This document shows, one piece after another, positions 60,018 to 64,000 of a stretch of 64,000 nt of DNA; positions within the stretch are counted from its first letter, which is position 1, and each line of letters starts with the position of its first letter. The position numbers and the translations under genes are program-made. Source of the DNA: Pseudomonas sp. BGI-2 (GTDB taxonomy: Bacteria; Pseudomonadota; Gammaproteobacteria; Pseudomonadales; Pseudomonadaceae); assembly GCF_004310295.1 (NCBI RefSeq), contig NZ_SISB01000024.1:37363-101362 (forward strand), given 5' to 3'. Below the pieces are notes generated by a model. That model saw only the letters and a list, made by a program, of their open reading frames with translations, ran no database searches and was not told the origin of the DNA.

Positions 60018-60808
60018 GCGATCTTCCTGAAAATGACCAGCACATGCCGCTGGTTTCGCACCTCACCGAGTTGCGTACCCGCCTGCTGCGCTGTGTAGCG
60101 GCGATCTTCATTATCTTCGCCGGGTTGTTCGCCTTCACCCAGCAGATCTACACCTTCGTCTCGACGCCGCTTCGCCAGTATCTGCCCGTGGGCGCGACGA
60201 TGATCGCCACTGACGTGTCGTCGCCGTTCCTGACACCGTTAAAGCTGACCATGATGGTGTCGCTGTTCCTGGCGATCCCGGTGATCCTGCATCAGATCTG
60301 GGGCTTCATCGCGCCGGGTCTGTACAAGCATGAAAAACGCATCGCCGTGCCTTTGCTGGTATCGAGCATCATGCTGTTCTACGCCGGCATGGCCTTCGCC
60401 TATTACCTGGTGTTCCCGCTGATCTTCAAATTCTTCGCCGCCGCCACCCCGGCCGGCGTGGAAATGATGACCGACATCAGCAGCTACCTCGACTTCGTCA
60501 TGACGCTGTTCTTCGCCTTCGGCGTGGCGTTCGAGATCCCGGTGGCCGTGGTGCTGCTGGTGTGGATCGGCGTGGTCGACGTCAAATACCTGAAGAAAAT
60601 CCGCCCGTACGTGATCATCGGCTGCTTCGTGGTCGGCATGATCCTGACGCCGCCGGACATCTTCTCGCAGACGCTGTTGGCGGTACCGATGTGGCTGTTG
60701 TTCGAGATCGGCATCCTGTTCGGCGGCCTGATCAGCAAGCGCGGCGAACATCCCGACGACCAGCCGGCTGACGACCACAACGACCAGCCGCCAGCGACCC
60801 AGCCGTGA
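60014..60808 (+). CDS. tatC: Sec-independent translocase TatC
   Basis: 264 residues, six transmembrane helices. MPLVSHLTELRTRLLR and FIAPGLYKHEKR are conserved signal-recognition regions. Receptor for twin-arginine signal peptides. Ends with an acidic tail (HPDDQPADDHND) and overlaps rsmE by 4 nt. Confidence 0.97.
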   Translation: MSDLPENDQHMPLVSHLTELRTRLLRCVAAIFIIFAGLFAFTQQIYTFVSTPLRQYLPVGATMIATDVSSPFLTPLKLTMMVSLFLAIPVILHQIWGFIAPGLYKHEKRIAVPLLVSSIMLFYAGMAFAYYLVFPLIFKFFAAATPAGVEMMTDISSYLDFVMTLFFAFGVAFEIPVAVVLLVWIGVVDVKYLKKIRPYVIIGCFVVGMILTPPDIFSQTLLAVPMWLLFEIGILFGGLISKRGEHPDDQPADDHNDQPPATQP

Positions 60809-61512
60809 ACCTGCTGCTCCTCGAAGAGGCCGACTTCATTGCGGCCGACCGGGTGATCCTGCGGGATCGCCGGCTGACTCACATGCAGGAAGTTCATCGA
60901 TCCGTGGTCGGCGACAGTTTGCGGGTCGGGCGTATCGGTGGGCTGATGGGCTCGGCCGAGTTGCTGCGTCTGGACGCCGATGAAGCCGAATTGCGCGTCA
61001 CGCTCGACCAGCCGCCACCGGCCAAGCTGCCACTGACGCTGGTGCTGGCCCTGCCACGGCCGAAAATGCTGCGCAGGGTGTTTCAGACCGTGGCGGCCAT
61101 GGGTGTGCCACGAATCATTCTGGTGAACAGCTATCGCGTCGAGAAGAGCTTCTGGCAAACGCCGTTTCTGGAGCCAGAGGCGATTCGCGAGCAACTGATC
61201 CTCGGCCTGGAACAGGCCCGGGACAGCGTACTGCCGGAAATCGTCATCGAGAAACGCTTCAAGCCGTTCGTCGAAGACCGTCTGCCGGCCGTTACCGAAG
61301 GCACTCTCGGCCTCGTCGGCCACCCTGGTAACTACCCGCCCTGCCCCCGGGGTCTGGACGAACCGGTAACCCTGGCCATCGGCCCCGAAGGCGGCTGGAT
61401 CCCTTACGAAATCGACCTGCTGGCCAAGTCCGGTCTGCAACCGGTACAACTCGGCGAACGCATCTTACGCGTCGAAACCGCCGTCACTGCGTTGCTCGCC
61501 CGCCTCTTTTAA
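60805..61512 (+). CDS. rsmE: 16S rRNA m3U1498 methyltransferase
   Basis: 235 residues. N-terminal PUA-like domain and C-terminal SPOUT knot (LAIGPEGGWIPYE, LGERILRVETA). Methylates U1498 of 16S rRNA. Translationally coupled to tatC. Confidence 0.95.
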   Translation: MNLLLLEEADFIAADRVILRDRRLTHMQEVHRSVVGDSLRVGRIGGLMGSAELLRLDADEAELRVTLDQPPPAKLPLTLVLALPRPKMLRRVFQTVAAMGVPRIILVNSYRVEKSFWQTPFLEPEAIREQLILGLEQARDSVLPEIVIEKRFKPFVEDRLPAVTEGTLGLVGHPGNYPPCPRGLDEPVTLAIGPEGGWIPYEIDLLAKSGLQPVQLGERILRVETAVTALLARLF

Positions 61513-61530
61513 GGTCAAACACGGTCCACT

Positions 61531-61678
61531 GTGGCGAGGGGGCTTGTCGGAACGCCGCATCGCCCCGTTTGGGCGCTAAGCGGCCACCGCTTTTTTCCTG
61601 CAAAACCGTATCTGCCTATTTGCGACTGCTTCGCAGCCGAACGGGGCGGTGCGGCGGTCCGACAAGTCCCCTCGCCAC
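61531..61678. repeat. Second palindromic repeat family, GTGGCGAGGGG type
   Basis: End arms 61531-61551 and 61658-61678 are inverted with one mismatch, and an inner GCCCCGTT/AACGGGGC pair suggests a paired REP structure of about 150 nt. Confidence 0.75.
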
Positions 61679-61778
61679 AGGTATTTACTCGCCTGAACAT
61701 TGCGTTGCGCCTACAGATTAGTCGTCGCCTGCCGATACAGTTCCCATAAAACCAATGAGTGTCCGAGGGAGTAGCAGC

Positions 61779-63695
61779 ATGTACCGTTGGCTAGCCGAGA
61801 ATCTGGGAAACGTAAGCGTCAATCGCAAACTGGGGATCGGCTTCGGTCTGGTGCTGCTGCTAACCTTGCTGATCACCTTTACAGGCTGGACCGGCCTGAC
61901 GGGCGTGATGAGCCGTGGTGACAAGCTCGGGTTCATCGCCAGTCTCAATGACCTGACCAAAGACCTGCGCCTGGCCCGCATGGACTACGACATGCGCCGC
62001 GGAGAACAAGGCCCGGCCGCCGTCAACGACCTGCTGAGCCGACTCGACGCCGGCCTGCAAACCGCGCGCAAATTGATCGAACAGCCTTCTGACGTGGCGA
62101 TGATCGACCAGCAACTCGCCGCCGTCGGCCAGTACAAGCAAGCCTTCATCGCGATGACCCAGGCCGGCGCCACCCGCGAAGACGCCCGCAGCAAACTGGG
62201 CGCGACCGCCGACAACGCAGTGGCCCGCGTCGCCGAGGTCGAAAAATCCATGCTGCAAGGCGACAGCGTCGCCGATTTCAACAGTGTGATCGACCTGAGC
62301 AAGCTGATTCAGCAGGCCCGCTTCCAGGTTCGCGGCTACACCTACAGCGGCAAGACCGAGGCCGAGCAACCGGCGCTGGACGCCATCGACAACGCCCTGA
62401 AGAACCTCGAAAGCCTGCCGTCCAAACTGCCGGAGCAGCACATCGCCAACCTGCAACAGGCCACCGATTCGCTCAAAGCCTACCGCGCCGCCGTCAGCCA
62501 GTTCCGCGACTCCCAGGTTGCCAGCGCCGCCGCCCTCAAACGCATGGCCGAGCAAGGCGAGATCCTGCTCGACGTCAGCAAAAAACTCACCGTTTCGCAA
62601 ACCATCGTCCGGGACACCGACGCTGCGCACGCCAAGAACCTGCTGCTGATGGCCACCGTTCTGGCCGTGGCGTTTGGCTTGCTGGCGGCATGGGCAATCA
62701 CTCGCCAGATCGTGGTTCCGTTGAACCAGACCCTCAAAGTGGCCGAGCGCGTGGCCGCTGGCGATCTTACGCAAAACCTTGTTTCCGAGCGTCGCGACGA
62801 ATTGGGCCAGCTCCAGCGCGCCATGCAGAGCATGACCCTGGGCCTGCGCGAACTGATCGGTGGCATCAGCGATGGCGTCACGCAAATCGCCAGCGCCGCC
62901 GAAGAGTTGTCGGCCGTGACCGAGCAGACCAGCGCCGGGGTCAACAGCCAGAAGGTCGAGACCGACCAGGTGGCGACCGCAATGAACGAAATGACCGCCA
63001 CCGTGCAGGAAGTCGCGCGTAACGCCGAAGAAGCCTCTGAAGCCGCCGTTGCCGCCGATCAACAGGCTCGCGAAGGCGACAAAGTGGTCGGCGAAGCCAT
63101 CGCCCAGATCGAGCGCCTGGCCCTCGAAGTCGGTAATTCCACCGCGGCCATGGGCGATCTCAAACGCGAGAGCGACAAAATCGGCAGCGTGCTCGACGTG
63201 ATCAAATCCGTGGCCCAACAAACCAACCTGTTGGCACTCAACGCTGCGATTGAGGCCGCCCGTGCCGGTGAAGCCGGACGCGGTTTCGCGGTGGTCGCCG
63301 ACGAAGTCCGCAGCCTGGCCCAGCGCACCCAGAAGTCCACCGAGGAAATCGAAGAGCTGATCGTCGGCCTGCAAACCGGCACCCAGCAAGTGGCAACCAT
63401 CATGGACAACAGCCGCAGCCTGACCGACAGCAGCGTCGAACTGACCCGCCGCGCCGGCAGCTCGCTGGAAAGCATCACCCGCACCGTGTCGGCGATTCAG
63501 TCGATGAACCAGCAGATCGCTGCGGCGGCCGAGCAGCAAACCGCGGTGGCCGAGGAGATCAACCGTAGCGTGCTGAACGTGCGCGACGTGTCTGAGCAGA
63601 CCTCGGCAGCCAGTGAAGAGACCGCGGCCTCCAGCGTTGAACTGGCACGGTTGGGGACGCATCTTCAGATGCTGGTTGGGCGGTTCAAGGTTTGA
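61779..63695 (+). CDS. Methyl-accepting chemotaxis protein with long helical sensor domain
   Basis: 638 residues from ATG 61779 (GAGGGAG at 61765-61771); ATG 61755 is possible. Transmembrane helices at about residues 20-42 and 287-307; between them a ~245-residue all-helical periplasmic domain of the HBM type, as in P. putida McpS. HAMP at about 308-360, then a signalling domain with the hairpin tip EAARAGEAGRGFAVVADEVRSLA. No C-terminal CheR pentapeptide. The ligand could be an organic acid, by analogy only. Confidence 0.88.
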   Translation: MYRWLAENLGNVSVNRKLGIGFGLVLLLTLLITFTGWTGLTGVMSRGDKLGFIASLNDLTKDLRLARMDYDMRRGEQGPAAVNDLLSRLDAGLQTARKLIEQPSDVAMIDQQLAAVGQYKQAFIAMTQAGATREDARSKLGATADNAVARVAEVEKSMLQGDSVADFNSVIDLSKLIQQARFQVRGYTYSGKTEAEQPALDAIDNALKNLESLPSKLPEQHIANLQQATDSLKAYRAAVSQFRDSQVASAAALKRMAEQGEILLDVSKKLTVSQTIVRDTDAAHAKNLLLMATVLAVAFGLLAAWAITRQIVVPLNQTLKVAERVAAGDLTQNLVSERRDELGQLQRAMQSMTLGLRELIGGISDGVTQIASAAEELSAVTEQTSAGVNSQKVETDQVATAMNEMTATVQEVARNAEEASEAAVAADQQAREGDKVVGEAIAQIERLALEVGNSTAAMGDLKRESDKIGSVLDVIKSVAQQTNLLALNAAIEAARAGEAGRGFAVVADEVRSLAQRTQKSTEEIEELIVGLQTGTQQVATIMDNSRSLTDSSVELTRRAGSSLESITRTVSAIQSMNQQIAAAAEQQTAVAEEINRSVLNVRDVSEQTSAASEETAASSVELARLGTHLQMLVGRFKV

Positions 63696-63710
63696 AACCG
63701 AGGTGATGCT

Positions 63711-63736
63711 TTCGCGGGCAAGCCTCGCTCCTACAG
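63711..63736. repeat. Single REP, GCGGGCAAGCCTCGCTCCTAC type
   Basis: One unit, without a partner in inverted orientation in the rest of the window. Confidence 0.8.
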
Positions 63737-63777
63737 TAATGCTGTTCACTTAAGACAATCATCAGTCGAGCGAGAAC

Positions 63778-63910
63778 CTGTGGCGAGGGGATTCAGCGAA
63801 ACGTCGCACCGCCCCGTTCGGCTGCGAAGCGGCCCCCTGCGCCCGTTCAGACAGACCGAGTTGTGTGGATTTACGACTGCTTCGCCGGCCCACGAGGGGG
63901 CGGGGCGGCT
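63778..63910. repeat. Degenerate GTGGCGAGGGG-type palindrome
   Basis: Starts with TGTGGCGAGGGGATTCAG and ends with GGGGGCGGGGCGGC. Related to 61531-61678 but less symmetric. The remainder to 64000 shows no gene start. Confidence 0.55.
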
Positions 63911-64000
63911 CGCTGTATTCTCCCTCCCCACACACAGGGCCGCCCGTCACTGCACTCGCTTTAGACCGTGGGAAAAGAGCTTTTTTTTGGACTTGGCGGG

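Noticed and set aside
1..64000. CRISPR arrays, tRNA or rRNA genes, integrases, insertion sequences
   Set aside because: No regularly spaced repeats, cloverleaf-like genes with CCA-end context, or transposase/integrase motifs were seen; the repeats present are REP-type palindromes.

Overview
The window looks like a chromosome segment of a Pseudomonas, most likely of the P. fluorescens group. The grounds are the gene orders pilMNOPQ-aroK-aroB-damX-gltBD-hemE, phaC1-phaZ-phaC2-phaD/phaF-phaI and ubiE-ubiJ-ubiB-hisI-hisE-tatABC-rsmE, the abundant Pseudomonas-type REP repeats, and G+C-rich wobble positions in most genes. No tRNA, rRNA, CRISPR array, integrase or transposase was seen.

Layout. 1-7026 (+): the distal half of an aryl-polyene (APE-type) cluster: the end of an MMPL exporter, a CPA2-like membrane protein, an FAD oxidoreductase, a 17-codon micro-ORF, a DUF3261 lipoprotein, two ketosynthases, a hot-dog dehydratase and a FabG reductase. 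Almost every junction is an ATGA or TGATG overlap. 7027-12902: an accessory block holding a small secreted protein, an HNH-DNase S-type bacteriocin with an Im-like immunity gene, an A+T-rich queC / XRE regulator / YhhQ-type transporter group, and two small DUF3077-like genes. The block ends with a second, degenerate copy of the ketosynthase 3' end. It is followed by a lipoprotein whose C-terminal half is a paralogue of the small protein at its start. So the cargo lies between two copies of [ketosynthase tail + DGSVKFYLAG-domain gene].

13945-18901: a HigBA-type toxin-antitoxin pair, a ynfL/ynfM-like divergent LysR/MFS pair, and a Septu-like ATPase + HNH pair (ptuA/ptuB). 18958-34757 (-): hemE, gltD, gltB, damX, aroB, aroK and the type IV pilus assembly genes pilQ-P-O-N-M, divergent from ponA (34972-37419). 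37687-47516: malic enzyme, an SNase-like nuclease, rpmE, priA, argS, an FtsN-like SPOR protein and the hslVU protease with a sigma-32-type promoter. 47645-55301: DUF971, then the medium-chain-length polyhydroxyalkanoate locus with a candidate sigma-54 promoter and a strongly structured leader before phaC1. 55457-61512: ubiquinone (ubiE, ubiJ, ubiB), histidine (hisI, hisE), Tat secretion (tatABC) and rsmE in a tight co-directional run. 61779-63695: a chemoreceptor.

Together the core parts cover cell-envelope and pilus assembly, nitrogen assimilation, carbon storage, quinone synthesis and protein export. The first 19 kb holds the variable content: pigment/lipid synthesis, interbacterial killing, 7-deazaguanine salvage, toxin-antitoxin and phage defence. 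All coordinates and motifs were read by eye. Family assignments rest on recognised motifs and gene order, not on database searches.
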